A stretch of 59,935 bases of DNA from Acidobacteriota bacterium (GTDB lineage Bacteria > Acidobacteriota > Vicinamibacteria > Fen-336). A model generated the notes under the pieces. That model was given only the letters and a program-made list of their open reading frames with translations, was not told the origin of the DNA and did no database searches. Shown here piece by piece: positions 19,898 through 29,553 of this stretch (position 1 is its first letter; each line of letters begins with the position of its first letter). A program made the position numbers and the translations under genes. The stretch is taken from assembly GCA_003223555.1 (NCBI GenBank), contig QHVM01000083.1, positions 1-59,935 on the forward strand, given 5' to 3'.

Positions 19898-19901
<4 letters not shown>
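18441..19901 (+). CDS. trpCF: Bifunctional indole-3-glycerol-phosphate synthase / phosphoribosylanthranilate isomerase
   Basis: Two successive tryptophan-pathway TIM barrels in one 486-residue chain. Residues 1-260 are Trp[14 protein letters not shown] with the catalytic Lys, [33 protein letters not shown] and AESGIRG. Residues about 275-486 are Trp[13 protein letters not shown] with the catalytic Cys, [45 protein letters not shown] and [11 protein letters not shown] order is the enteric arrangement; fusion is less usual outside proteobacteria. GTG 18441 overlaps trpD; TGA overlaps the trpB GTG. Confidence 0.95.
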
Positions 19902-21149
<1,248 letters not shown>

Positions 21150-21157
<8 letters not shown>

Positions 21158-21926
21158 GATCGGTGAGAGGTTCCGGCTCCTGAAGCAGCGCCGGGGCAAG
21201 GCGTTCGTGGCGTTCGTCACCGCCGGTGATCCGTCCCTCGACCGCACGGTGGAGGTGGCCGGAGAGATGGAGAAGGCCGGCGTGGACGTGCTGGAGCTGG
21301 GCGTGCCCTTCTCCGACCCGCTGGCCGATGGCCCCGTCATCCAGCGGGCCAGCGAGCGCGCCCTCGGCCGGGGCACCACGCTGGCCCGCGTGCTGGAGGC
21401 GGTCCGGCGCATCCGCGAGGCGAGCGAGCTGCCGCTGCTGCTCTTCAGCTACTTCAACCCGCTGCTCCGTTTCGGCCTCCCCGCGCTGGCCGCGGAGGCG
21501 AAGGCGGCCGGCGTCGACGGCGTCCTCGTGACCGACCTCCCGCCGGAGGAGGCGGACGGCTGGCTGGCACTCGCGCGCGCGGCCGGCCTGGACACCGTCT
21601 TCCTGGCTGCGCCGACGAGCCCCGACGACCGGCTGCGCCGGGTGGCCGAGGCTTCTCGGGGGTTCGTGTACGCGGTCAGCCGCACGGGGGTGACCGGCGA
21701 GCGCGACGCGCTCTCCGATGACGCCCGCCCGCTGCTGGCCCGGATCAAGTCCCTCACCGGCGAGCCGGTGGCGCTCGGCTTCGGCATCTCCACCCCCGCG
21801 CAGTTCGCGGCGGCGGCCTCGGTGGCCGACGGGGTGGTGGTGGGCAGCGCGCTGGTGCGCTTCCTCGAGGAGCACCCCGGTGGGGACGTCGCGGGTCAGG
21901 TGCGATGGCTCAGAAGCGCGACCTGA
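21150..21926 (+). CDS. trpA: Tryptophan synthase alpha chain
   Basis: Cleaves indole-3-glycerol phosphate to indole, which is channelled to TrpB. The 258 residues show [13 protein letters not shown], catalytic Glu in [21 protein letters not shown], catalytic Asp in [32 protein letters not shown] and [10 protein letters not shown]. Start ATG 21150 overlaps the end of trpB by 8 bases (in-frame upstream codons are spurious). The end overlaps the next gene by 22 bases. Confidence 0.95.
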
Positions 21927-22417
21927 AGGCCACCGCCGCGCCGCCCGCCGCCCCGCCGTCCAAGTCGGCGGAAGCGGCGATCGACGCGAAGCGTCGGCCG
22001 GCCGCCGACGCGCCCGAAGGGAGGGCCTCCGCTGCGCCCCGCGGGGATTCACTCCCCGCGGGGGAGGACGAAAGAGAAGCGTCCGACCGAGGGCGCGAGC
22101 GCCCGGCCACGCCCCGCGACCTGGCCGACATCGACGCTTGGCGTCGCCGCATAGATGCAATCGACGAGCAGCTCATGCGCCTGCTGAACAGCCGCTCCGC
22201 ATGCGCGGTGGAGATCGGCAAGGTCAAGCGCGCGCTGGGGCTCCCCGTGTACTCGCCCGAGCGCGAGGCGTGGATCCTGGAGCGTGTGATGCGCGAGAAC
22301 CCCGGCCCCCTGGATCCGACCGCGGTCAGGCGTGTCTTCGAGAGGATCATCGACGAGAGCCGCCGGCTGGAGCGAATGGCGGTGGACAAGGAAGGCCCCG
22401 CGCCGAAGAAGGAGTGA
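21905..22417 (+). CDS. Chorismate mutase (AroQ type) with repeat-containing N-terminal extension
   Basis: Converts chorismate to prephenate, the branch point to Phe and Tyr. Of 170 residues, the AroQ helical domain occupies about 73-160: DAWRRRIDAIDEQLMRLLNSR, EIGKVKR and PVYSPEREAWILE are the expected active-site helices (Arg and Lys positions). Residues 1-72 are Ala/Pro/Arg-rich and probably disordered; residues 36-66 are encoded by palindromic element copy B. There is no prephenate dehydratase or ACT domain, so it is a stand-alone mutase. Overlaps trpA by 22 bases; 7 bases before the DAHP synthase ATG. The real start could be downstream, because the extension has no family counterpart. Confidence 0.88.
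   Translation: MAQKRDLKATAAPPAAPPSKSAEAAIDAKRRPAADAPEGRASAAPRGDSLPAGEDEREASDRGRERPATPRDLADIDAWRRRIDAIDEQLMRLLNSRSACAVEIGKVKRALGLPVYSPEREAWILERVMRENPGPLDPTAVRRVFERIIDESRRLERMAVDKEGPAPKKE
21991..22100 (+). repeat. Palindromic repeat element, copy B (inside the chorismate mutase gene)
   Basis: An 8-bp inverted repeat GCGTCGGC/GCCGACGC (21991-21998, 22004-22011) is followed by CCCCGCGGGGA-TTCAC-TCCCCGCGGGG (22037-22063), an 11-bp perfect stem whose loop is the reverse of GTGAA seen in copies C and E. GTCCGACCGAGG at 22081-22092 is identical to copy A. The element keeps the reading frame open. Confidence 0.75.
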
Positions 22418-22424
22418 CGATTCC

Positions 22425-23474
22425 ATGGTCATCGTGATGGAGCAGGCGGCAACCGAAGCGCAGATCCAGAAGGTCATCGAGACGCTGGTGGAGGTCGGCT
22501 ACGACGTCCATCGCTCGACCGGCGTGACCCACACCGTCCTCGGCGCGGTGGGCTCGCCGCGGCAGGTGGTGGACCCGACCGCCCTGGAGCTGCTGCCCGG
22601 CGTGCGGGAGGTCGTCAAGATCTCGGAGCCCTACAAGCTCGTGGGCCGGACCTTCAAGTCGGCCGACACCGTGGTGGACGTGGGGGGCGTCAAGGTCGGG
22701 AGCCCGGAGGTGATCGTGATGGCCGGGCCCTGCTCGGTCGAGAGCCGCGAGCAGGTGGGCACGGTGGCCCGCGCGGTGCAGGCCGGCGGCGCGCGCGTCC
22801 TGCGCGGAGGCGCGTTCAAGCCCCGCACCTCGCCGTATTCCTTCCAGGGCCACGGCGAGCAGGCGCTGCGGTGGATGCGCGAGGCGGCCGACGAGCTGGG
22901 TCTGGCCGTGGTGAGCGAGGTCATGGACGTGCGCACGATCGAGATGATGCTCCGCTACGTGGACTGCCTCCAGGTCGGGGCGCGGAACATGCAGAACTTC
23001 GACCTCCTCAAGGAGCTGGGCCGCGTGCGCCGGCCCGTCCTCCTCAAGCGCGGGATGTCGGCCACGATCGAGGAATGGCTCCTCTCCGCCGAGTACCTCC
23101 TGGCCGGCGGCAACCACCAGGTCGTCCTCTGCGAGCGCGGCATCCGCACCTTCGAGAACGCCACCCGCAACACGCTGGACATCTCCGCCATCCCGGTGGT
23201 GAAGAAGCGCAGCCACCTGCCCATCCTGGTCGACCCCAGCCACGGCACCGGCCGGCGGGACAAGGTGATCCCGATGGCGCGGGCCGCGGTCGCGGCCGGG
23301 GCGGACGGTCTGCTCATCGAGGTCCACGACAACCCGGAGAAGGCGCTCTCGGACGGCGCGCAGAGCCTCTACCCGCACCAGTTCGATACGCTGATGGGCG
23401 AGCTGCGCGTGATCGCGCCCGTGCTGGGCCGCAGCCTGCCCCCGGCGCGGATCCCGGCCGCCGAGAAGAGGTAG
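22425..23474 (+). CDS. aroF: DAHP synthase, type I-beta with N-terminal regulatory domain
   Basis: First enzyme of the shikimate pathway, condensing phosphoenolpyruvate and erythrose 4-phosphate. The 349 residues start with a ferredoxin-like domain (about 1-75, VIVMEQAATEAQIQKVI...) as in the Thermotoga-type enzyme, where it mediates Tyr/Phe feedback. The barrel follows, with MAGPCSVESREQ, RGGAFKPRTSPYSFQG, VGARNMQNF, LLKRGMSATIEEW, and metal-site residues in VDPSHGTGRRDKV. Placing the entry enzyme near the end of an operon for all its products puts inflow under the same attenuator. Confidence 0.94.
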   Translation: MVIVMEQAATEAQIQKVIETLVEVGYDVHRSTGVTHTVLGAVGSPRQVVDPTALELLPGVREVVKISEPYKLVGRTFKSADTVVDVGGVKVGSPEVIVMAGPCSVESREQVGTVARAVQAGGARVLRGGAFKPRTSPYSFQGHGEQALRWMREAADELGLAVVSEVMDVRTIEMMLRYVDCLQVGARNMQNFDLLKELGRVRRPVLLKRGMSATIEEWLLSAEYLLAGGNHQVVLCERGIRTFENATRNTLDISAIPVVKKRSHLPILVDPSHGTGRRDKVIPMARAAVAAGADGLLIEVHDNPEKALSDGAQSLYPHQFDTLMGELRVIAPVLGRSLPPARIPAAEKR

Positions 23475-23492
23475 GCGGCGCCGCCGGCCCCG

Positions 23493-24293
23493 ATGAACGT
23501 CTTCGCGCGGCCAGCGCCGGAGGGGGCCGGCGACGCCATCGTGGTCCGCGGGCTCACCAAGCTCTTCGGCGGCCGGCCGGCCGTCGATCACGTGTCTTTC
23601 CGGGTGGCCCGGGGACGCTTCTTCGGCTTCCTGGGCCCGAACGGCGCGGGCAAGAGCACCACAATCAAGATGCTCACCGGCCTGCTGCGGCCCACCGAGG
23701 GCGAGGTGTTCATCGAGGGCCATCCGCTCGAGCGCGAGCTGCTGGCGGTCAAGCGCCTCATCGGGATCCTGCCCGAGGAGCTGCCTCTCTACGAGCGGCT
23801 GACCGGCGAGGAGTACCTCCACTTCGCGGGCCGCATGTACGGGCTCAGCCGCGAGGAGACCCGGCGGCGGACGGACGAGCTGCTGGCCTTCCTCTCCCTG
23901 GAGGAAGAGCGGGGCAAGCTGATCGTCGACTACTCGCAGGGCATGCGGAAGAAGACCGCGCTCGCCGCCGCCCTCATCCACAGCCCCCGGGTGCTCTTCC
24001 TCGACGAGCCGCTGAACGGGATCGACCCGGTCTCGGGCCGCGTGGTCACCGACCTCCTGCGCCGCCTGGCCCAGAAGGGGGTGACGATGTTCTTCACCTC
24101 CCACGTGCTCGACGTGGCCGAGCGGCTCTGCGACGAGGTGGCGATCATCGACCGCGGCCGCCTGGTCGCCCAGGGCACGCTGGCCCAGATCCGCGCCCAG
24201 CGCGAGGTGGCTCAGGACGCCTCGCTGGAGGACGTGTTCCTGAAGCTGGTGGCGGCCGACGTCAAGCGGCAGGACCTCTCGTGGATCGGCTGA
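23493..24293 (+). CDS. ABC transporter ATP-binding protein
   Basis: A 266-residue ATPase of the ABC-2/drug-exporter type. Walker A is GPNGAGKST, the Q-loop region is GILPEELPLYERLTGEEYL, the signature motif is the variant YSQGMRKK, Walker B is VLFLDEPLNGIDP, and the H-loop is FFTSHVLDVAERLCD. It starts 18 bases after aroF and its end overlaps the permease gene by 13 bases. An export or membrane-remodelling role is likely; the substrate is unknown. Its position among aromatic amino-acid genes invites the idea of an aromatic amino-acid or metabolite exporter, but that is inference only. Confidence 0.92.
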   Translation: MNVFARPAPEGAGDAIVVRGLTKLFGGRPAVDHVSFRVARGRFFGFLGPNGAGKSTTIKMLTGLLRPTEGEVFIEGHPLERELLAVKRLIGILPEELPLYERLTGEEYLHFAGRMYGLSREETRRRTDELLAFLSLEEERGKLIVDYSQGMRKKTALAAALIHSPRVLFLDEPLNGIDPVSGRVVTDLLRRLAQKGVTMFFTSHVLDVAERLCDEVAIIDRGRLVAQGTLAQIRAQREVAQDASLEDVFLKLVAADVKRQDLSWIG

Positions 24294-25882
24294 TCGCCCT
24301 CATCGTGACCCGGTGGCGCATGGAGCTGCGGACGATGCGGCGGGCGCGGGAGCGCGCGGTGGGCCTGGCCCTGCTGCTGCCCGGGCTCCTGTTCTCGTCG
24401 CTCCTGGGGGCGGTATTGGCCTACGGCGGCGTGCGAGCCGTGAAAGCCCACGACCCGGACCTGCTGCTGCCGCTGCTCAGCCTGGTGGCGACCGGCGTGG
24501 GACTCTCCTGGGTGCTGTCGCCGCTGCTCACGGGAGTGGCCTTCTCCGAGAGCCACGACGTATCCCGGCTGCTCCACTTCCCCCTGCCCCTGCCGACGCT
24601 GGTCGTCGCCTCCCTCGTCGGCAACCTGCTCCAGCCGATGGTGCTCGCGGCGCTGCCCATCCTCGTCTCGCTGTCGCTCGCCCTCTCGCGGAACCTGTTC
24701 GCGCTGCCGTTCGCCCTCGCGGGCAGCCTGCTGAGCCTGGCCTTCCTGCTCGCGGCGGCGCAGGCCGGCGCGCTCGTGCTACACGGCCTGTCGCGGCAGC
24801 GGCGGTTCCAGGACCTGGCGGTCTTCGTGGTGATCGGCTTCGGCTTCGTGATGAGCGTGCTCCCGGTCCTGCTGCTGTCGGGCGGAGCCCGGGTGCTCGG
24901 CACCATCGCGCGCGGCCTCGCGGCCGGGAACCTCGTGGCCCTGTCGCCGTTCGCGTGGGGCCTGCGGGCGGCGGTCCACGCCGGACGCGGCGACGCTCTG
25001 GGGTTCACGGGCTGGGCCACCGCCGAGGCCGCCGCGATCGTGGCCGCCGGCGGCCTGTCGGCGCGCCTCATCGAGCGCATCCACCGCGGCGAGCTGGAGC
25101 TGGGCCGCGGGGGGGCGGCCGCGGCGTCGACCCCGGCCGTGATGGCGCTCCCCGGGCAGGTGGGAGCGCTCCTGGAGAAGGACCTGCGGGTGGCGTGGCG
25201 GGACCCCGCCACCAAGGCCACGTTGTTCCTGAGCTGCGCGACCCCCCTCTTCTGGCTGCTCGTCTTCACCCGGACGAGCGGCGGCCTCTCCGCGGGAGGA
25301 CTGCTGGTCCTGTCGATGCTCGTCGGGGCATCCGCCTTCGGCAACGCGTTCGGGCTCGAGGGCCGAGGCCTCGGGCTGCTGCTCGGTTTCCCGGCCCCGC
25401 GGTGGCGCGTGCTGCTGGCGAAGAACCTCACCGGCTTCGCCCTGCGCCTGCCCGGCCTCCTCACGCTGCTCGTGATGGGGTCGCTGCTCGCGCCACCCGT
25501 GCTGCTGCCCGCGGCGGCCACCATCGCCGTCTGTACGTTCCTGATCGCCGCCGGCGGCGACAACTACGCCTCGATCCTCTTCCCCATCGTGGCCCCCCGG
25601 CCGGGCCGGAACCCCTACGGCGGCCCGGCCGCCGGAAGCCGGGGGCTGGCCGCGGCCGCCCTGGGCGCGCTCTTCTTCGCGGGGACGCTGGTCCTGGCCT
25701 CGCCCTTCGTCTTCCTGGGATGGCTGCCGATGCTGCTCGAGCGGCCGTCGCTCTGGCTCCTGAGCCTGCCCCTGGCCCTGGCCGGCGCCGCCGCGATGTA
25801 CGCGATGCTGGTGGCGGGGGCGGCGCGGCTGCTCGCCCGGCGCGAGCCGGAGCTGCTCGAGCGCGTCTTGAGCGAGGCGTGA
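24281..25882 (+). CDS. ABC-2-type permease, large
   Basis: A 533-residue integral membrane protein with about ten or more hydrophobic segments: two near the N-terminus (about 25-45 and 55-85), several in the middle (about 100-240) and a second set from about 320 to the end. The two-half layout suggests an internally duplicated permease, or an ABC-2 protein with one extra membrane block. It overlaps the ATPase gene by 13 bases, so the pair forms one transporter. The GTG start 24281 is followed by basic residues (RWRMELRTMRRARERA) typical of a cytoplasmic N-terminus. The stop overlaps the tyrA GTG. Confidence 0.8.
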   Translation: MDRLIALIVTRWRMELRTMRRARERAVGLALLLPGLLFSSLLGAVLAYGGVRAVKAHDPDLLLPLLSLVATGVGLSWVLSPLLTGVAFSESHDVSRLLHFPLPLPTLVVASLVGNLLQPMVLAALPILVSLSLALSRNLFALPFALAGSLLSLAFLLAAAQAGALVLHGLSRQRRFQDLAVFVVIGFGFVMSVLPVLLLSGGARVLGTIARGLAAGNLVALSPFAWGLRAAVHAGRGDALGFTGWATAEAAAIVAAGGLSARLIERIHRGELELGRGGAAAASTPAVMALPGQVGALLEKDLRVAWRDPATKATLFLSCATPLFWLLVFTRTSGGLSAGGLLVLSMLVGASAFGNAFGLEGRGLGLLLGFPAPRWRVLLAKNLTGFALRLPGLLTLLVMGSLLAPPVLLPAAATIAVCTFLIAAGGDNYASILFPIVAPRPGRNPYGGPAAGSRGLAAAALGALFFAGTLVLASPFVFLGWLPMLLERPSLWLLSLPLALAGAAAMYAMLVAGAARLLARREPELLERVLSEA

Positions 25883-26646
25883 GCGCGCGGCGGCGACCCA
25901 CGGTGGCCATCGTGGGGCTCGGCCTCATCGGCGGCTCGCTGGCCCGCGCCCTCACGCGCGCCGGTTACCCGGTCGTGGGAGTGGACCGGCCCGCGGTGCG
26001 GCGCCGGGCGCGGGCCGCGCGGGCGGTGGCACGGACCGTCGCGCGGCCGGAGGAGGCGGCGCGATCGGCGGACGTGCTCGTGCTGGCCGCGCCTCCCTCG
26101 GTCAACCTGCGCCTGCTCCGCCGGGTGGCCCGCCGGGCGCGCTCGGGCCTCGTCGTCACCGACGTCGGCAGCGTGAAGGCGCCGATCGTCCGCGAGGCCG
26201 ACCGGCTCGGGCTCGCCTTCGTCGGCGGCCATCCGATGGCGGGGAACGAGGGATCGGGCTTCCGCGCTTCTGAGGCCGGCGTCTTCCGTGGGCGCTCGTG
26301 GATCCTCTGCCCGGGCCGGCGGGGCGCCGGCCGGGCCCTGGCCGCCGTCCGCCGGCTGGCCCGCGCCGCGGGCGCGCGGCCGGTGCGCATGGACGCGGCC
26401 GAGCACGACCGGGTGGTCGCGTTCCTGAGCCACGTGCCGCAGCTCGTCTCGTGGGCGCTTCTCGACGCGGCCCGCGCCGATCCGCTCGCGGTCCGGCGCC
26501 TGACCGTCGCGGGCCCTGGCTTCGCCGGCATGACGAGGCTCGCCGCCAGCCCGCCCGGCCTGTGGCGGGAGATCCTCGCCGAGAACCGTCGCGAGACCGA
26601 CCGCGCGCTGGCCGGCTTCCTGCGCGCGCTGCGCCGCCGTCGGTAG
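25879..26646 (+). CDS. tyrA: Prephenate (or arogenate) dehydrogenase
   Basis: NAD(P)-dependent oxidative decarboxylation of prephenate (or arogenate) towards tyrosine. The 255 residues show the Rossmann loop [23 protein letters not shown], the catalytic-His segment [13 protein letters not shown], and the substrate helix [15 protein letters not shown]. It is short, lacking the ACT domain found in many TyrA proteins, so product feedback would have to come from elsewhere, for example from operon attenuation or DAHP synthase. The GTG start overlaps the permease stop. It is the last gene of the supraoperon and converges on a small gene 2 bases away. Confidence 0.9.
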   Translation: MSARRRPTVAIVGLGLIGGSLARALTRAGYPVVGVDRPAVRRRARAARAVARTVARPEEAARSADVLVLAAPPSVNLRLLRRVARRARSGLVVTDVGSVKAPIVREADRLGLAFVGGHPMAGNEGSGFRASEAGVFRGRSWILCPGRRGAGRALAAVRRLARAAGARPVRMDAAEHDRVVAFLSHVPQLVSWALLDAARADPLAVRRLTVAGPGFAGMTRLAASPPGLWREILAENRRETDRALAGFLRALRRRR

Positions 26647-26647
26647 G

Positions 26648-26890
26648 CTAGAGGCCGTCCTCGTCCCGCCGGCCCTTGTCGTCGGGGTCCGACCGGCCAT
26701 CGGCGGGCTCGCGGGTGGCGTCGTAGGGGGAGGACGGCACCGAGCCTTTCGTGGGCGCGCGGTCGGGCAGCGTCGCGGGGGGCGGCATGCGGGAGTCGCG
26801 CGGCGCGCCGGGAGGTCCGGGCTTCTGGGGATCGCGCGTCGGATCGAGGGCCGGCAGCCTCCGCTCGGGGGAGTCGATCGCTCGCGCCAT
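26648..26890 (-). CDS. Small acidic/Pro-rich hypothetical protein
   Basis: An 80-residue hydrophilic, probably disordered protein, not recognised. What makes it credible is an excellent ribosome binding site: on the minus strand AAGGAGG ends five bases before the ATG at 26890. The sequence is rich in Pro, Asp and Arg, with a C-terminal [12 protein letters not shown]. It faces tyrA tail to tail and is divergent from the CoA-transferase gene at 26960. Confidence 0.55.
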   Translation of the reverse strand: MARAIDSPERRLPALDPTRDPQKPGPPGAPRDSRMPPPATLPDRAPTKGSVPSSPYDATREPADGRSDPDDKGRRDEDGL

Positions 26891-26959
26891 GGGGACCTCC
26901 TTTTCCTTCTGCTATCATCGCCCGGTCGGCGTCCTTGCGGGCCGCGGAGAGACTTTTCC

Positions 26960-28324
26960 ATGAACAAGTTGGTGAAGGACGCGGCGGAGGCGGTGCGCGA
27001 CGTCCCCGACGGCGCCTCCATCATGGTCTCCGGCTTCGGTCTGTGCGGGATCCCCGAGAACCTCATCGCCGCCCTGCGGGACCAGGGCGCCAAAGACCTG
27101 ACCCTGATGAGCAACAACGCAGGCACCAACGATTTCGGCATCACGTTCCTGCTCCAGAACCGGCAGGTCAGGAAGATGGTCTCGACCTACGTGGGCGAGA
27201 ACAAGGTGTTCGAGAAGATGTTCCTCGCCGGAGAGATCGAGGTGGAGCTGAACCCGCAGGGGACCTTCGCGGAGCGGATCCGGGCCGGGGGCGCCGGCGT
27301 GCCCGCCTTCTTCACGCCCACCGGCTACGGGACCGTCATCGCCGAGGGCAAGGAGGTCCGCTGGTTCGGCGGCCGGCCCCACGTGATGGAGACGGCGCTC
27401 CGGGCCGACTACGCCTTCGTGAAGGCCTGGAAGGGCGACCCGATGGGCAACCTGCTCTTCCGCCGCACGACCCGGAACTTCGCCCCCATGATGGCGATGG
27501 CCGCGCGCACCACGATCGCCGAGGTCGAGGAGCTGGTCGGGGCGGGCGGCATCGACCCCCACGCCGTGACCACCCCCGGCATCTTCGTGCGGCGGATCTT
27601 CCAGGGAAAGGGCTACGAGAAGCGGATCGAGAAGCGGACGCTGCGCGGCCAGGCGGCCGCCGAGACCGACACGAGGCGCGAGCGCATCGTGCGCCGGGCG
27701 GCGAAGGAGATGCGTGACGGCGACTACGTCAACCTCGGCATCGGCATGCCGACCCTCGCCTCGAACTACGTTCCCCCGGGGGTGTCCATCGTCCTCCACT
27801 CCGAGAACGGCATGCTCGGCGTGGGGCCCTACCCGGAGCCGGGCCAGGAGGACCCCGACCTCATCAACGCCGGCAAGGAGACGGTGACCGAGCTGCCCGG
27901 CACGTCGTACTTCTCGAGCGCCGACTCGTTCGCGATGGTCCGCGGCGGCCACGTCGATCTGACGATCCTCGGCGCCCTGCAGGTCGATCGCGAAGGCAAC
28001 CTGGCCAACTGGATGATCCCCGGCAAGATGGTCAAGGGCATGGGGGGAGCCATGGACCTCGTCTCCGGCGCGAAGCGGGTCGTGGTCACGATGGAGCACA
28101 CCGCGCGGGACGGAAGCCCGAAGATCCTCCACCACTGCACGCTGCCCCTCACCGGCCAGCGTTGCGTGGACCTCGTCGTGACCGACATGGCCCTCATCGA
28201 GGTGACGAACGACGGGCTGCTGCTGCGCGAGATCGCCCCCGACACGACGGTCGAGGCGGTGCGCAAGGCGACCGGGACGGCGCTGGTCGTTCCGGAGTCG
28301 GGCGTGAAGAAGATGGAGCCCTGA
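26960..28324 (+). CDS. Succinyl-CoA:3-ketoacid CoA-transferase, fused alpha and beta subunits
   Basis: Moves CoA between succinyl-CoA and acetoacetate or a similar 3-ketoacid. The 454 residues contain subunit A (about 1-230: [45 protein letters not shown]) and subunit B (about 240-454: [18 protein letters not shown] with catalytic Glu282, [15 protein letters not shown]). Most bacteria encode these as scoA and scoB; here they are one chain, as in the mitochondrial enzyme. With the thiolase at 31589 it would complete acetoacetate activation and cleavage. A butyrate/acetoacetate-type CoA-transferase is possible. Confidence 0.9.
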   Translation: MNKLVKDAAEAVRDVPDGASIMVSGFGLCGIPENLIAALRDQGAKDLTLMSNNAGTNDFGITFLLQNRQVRKMVSTYVGENKVFEKMFLAGEIEVELNPQGTFAERIRAGGAGVPAFFTPTGYGTVIAEGKEVRWFGGRPHVMETALRADYAFVKAWKGDPMGNLLFRRTTRNFAPMMAMAARTTIAEVEELVGAGGIDPHAVTTPGIFVRRIFQGKGYEKRIEKRTLRGQAAAETDTRRERIVRRAAKEMRDGDYVNLGIGMPTLASNYVPPGVSIVLHSENGMLGVGPYPEPGQEDPDLINAGKETVTELPGTSYFSSADSFAMVRGGHVDLTILGALQVDREGNLANWMIPGKMVKGMGGAMDLVSGAKRVVVTMEHTARDGSPKILHHCTLPLTGQRCVDLVVTDMALIEVTNDGLLLREIAPDTTVEAVRKATGTALVVPESGVKKMEP

Positions 28325-28359
28325 AGGTCCGCGAGCATTCCTCCAACTCCCTGACCCCG

Positions 28360-29553
28360 GTGGAGAGGGGCCGGTACACGACAGGCGTCCTCGCGCTCTT
28401 TCACGGCCTGGCCCTTTTCGTGGCCCTGAATGCCGTGGCCTGGCTGGCCCTCCAGGCGATGCCGGACGACCCCGTCACCTTCACCTACGGGCCGCGTTCC
28501 CTGGGGACCGTCTACCCCGGCCGCACGCGCGAGGAGGTGCGCGATCTGCTGGGTGAGACGTGGCACCGGCCCGCCGCCTTCAAGCCCTTCACGGTGACCG
28601 GCGAGCGCCGTTACCGGGGTCGCTTCGTCAACGTGGACGCCGCCGGCTTCCGGCAGTCGCGCGACCAGGGGCCCTGGCCGCCCGACCCGGCGCGGGCGAA
28701 CGTCTTCGTGTTCGGCGGGTCGACCACGTTCAGCTACGGAGTCGCCGACGACGAGACGGTCGTTTCGGGCCTGCAGGCCTGGCTCGGCCCCCGGCTGGGG
28801 CCGCGACGCCTCGCCTGCTACAACTTCGGGAGTGCGGGCTACTACTCCACGCAGGAGCGGATCCTCCTCCAGGAGCTTCTGGCCGCGGGCCACGTTCCCC
28901 ACCTGGCCGTGTTCATCGACGGCCTCAACGAGTTCGCCATCGCGGTGCCCTGGCCTTCCGCCATCCTGCGGCGGGCCATGGACGCGCCGGTCTCCTCGGC
29001 GATCAAGGTCCTCACCGGGGAGCTGCCCCTGGCCACGCTCGTCGAGCGCTGGAAGGCGAGGCGCATGCCCCGCCGCCGCCCGGAGGAGCTCGCCTCGGCC
29101 TACGACGATCCCGCCCTGCTCGAGCGCCGCATCGAGCGCTATCTCGCCAACCGGCGGCTGATCACCGCCACCGCCGCCGCCTACGGCGTGCCCGTGCTGT
29201 TCGTCGTGCAGCCGGTGCCGACCTATCACTACCAGCTCCGATACCACCTCTTCGGTGATTTCGATTTCCAGCAGAACAACTATTCGGCCTTCGGGTATCC
29301 CCGCCTGGCCGAGCGACTGCGGCGCGAGCCGCCCGGACGCGACCTCCTCTGGGCGGCCGACATGCAGGACAGGGTCTCGGAGCCGCTCTATGTGGACGAG
29401 ATTCACTACACGGCTGCCATGTGCGGACGCGTGGGAGAGGAGGTAGGCCGGGCGATCCTGGAACGAGGGCTGCTGCGCGGGCTCAGCCCGGGCCCCGGCC
29501 CGGCGGCGTCGGGCCCGGCCGCAGCAACTCGCCATCCCAGCGGTAGCGGGTAG
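28360..29553 (+). CDS. Membrane-anchored SGNH/GDSL-hydrolase-like protein
   Basis: About 397 residues from GTG 28360; a CTG at 28321, overlapping the previous stop and preceded by GGAG, is an alternative start. One N-terminal hydrophobic helix (VLALFHGLALFVALNAVAWLA) is followed by a hydrolase-like domain: FVFGGSTTFSYGV (block I Ser), NFGSAGYYSTQE (block II Gly), FIDGLNEF (block III Asn) and a C-terminal VDEIHYT with the Asp-x-x-His pair. Such proteins often remove or transfer acyl groups on cell-surface glycans. It runs 71 bases into the 3' end of the convergent membrane protein gene. Confidence 0.75.
   Translation: MERGRYTTGVLALFHGLALFVALNAVAWLALQAMPDDPVTFTYGPRSLGTVYPGRTREEVRDLLGETWHRPAAFKPFTVTGERRYRGRFVNVDAAGFRQSRDQGPWPPDPARANVFVFGGSTTFSYGVADDETVVSGLQAWLGPRLGPRRLACYNFGSAGYYSTQERILLQELLAAGHVPHLAVFIDGLNEFAIAVPWPSAILRRAMDAPVSSAIKVLTGELPLATLVERWKARRMPRRRPEELASAYDDPALLERRIERYLANRRLITATAAAYGVPVLFVVQPVPTYHYQLRYHLFGDFDFQQNNYSAFGYPRLAERLRREPPGRDLLWAADMQDRVSEPLYVDEIHYTAAMCGRVGEEVGRAILERGLLRGLSPGPGPAASGPAAATRHPSGSG

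Noticed and set aside
26687-26700. GTCCGACCGG resembling the repeat word GTCCGACCGAGG
   Set aside because: Only a partial match, within a coding region, with no palindrome around it.
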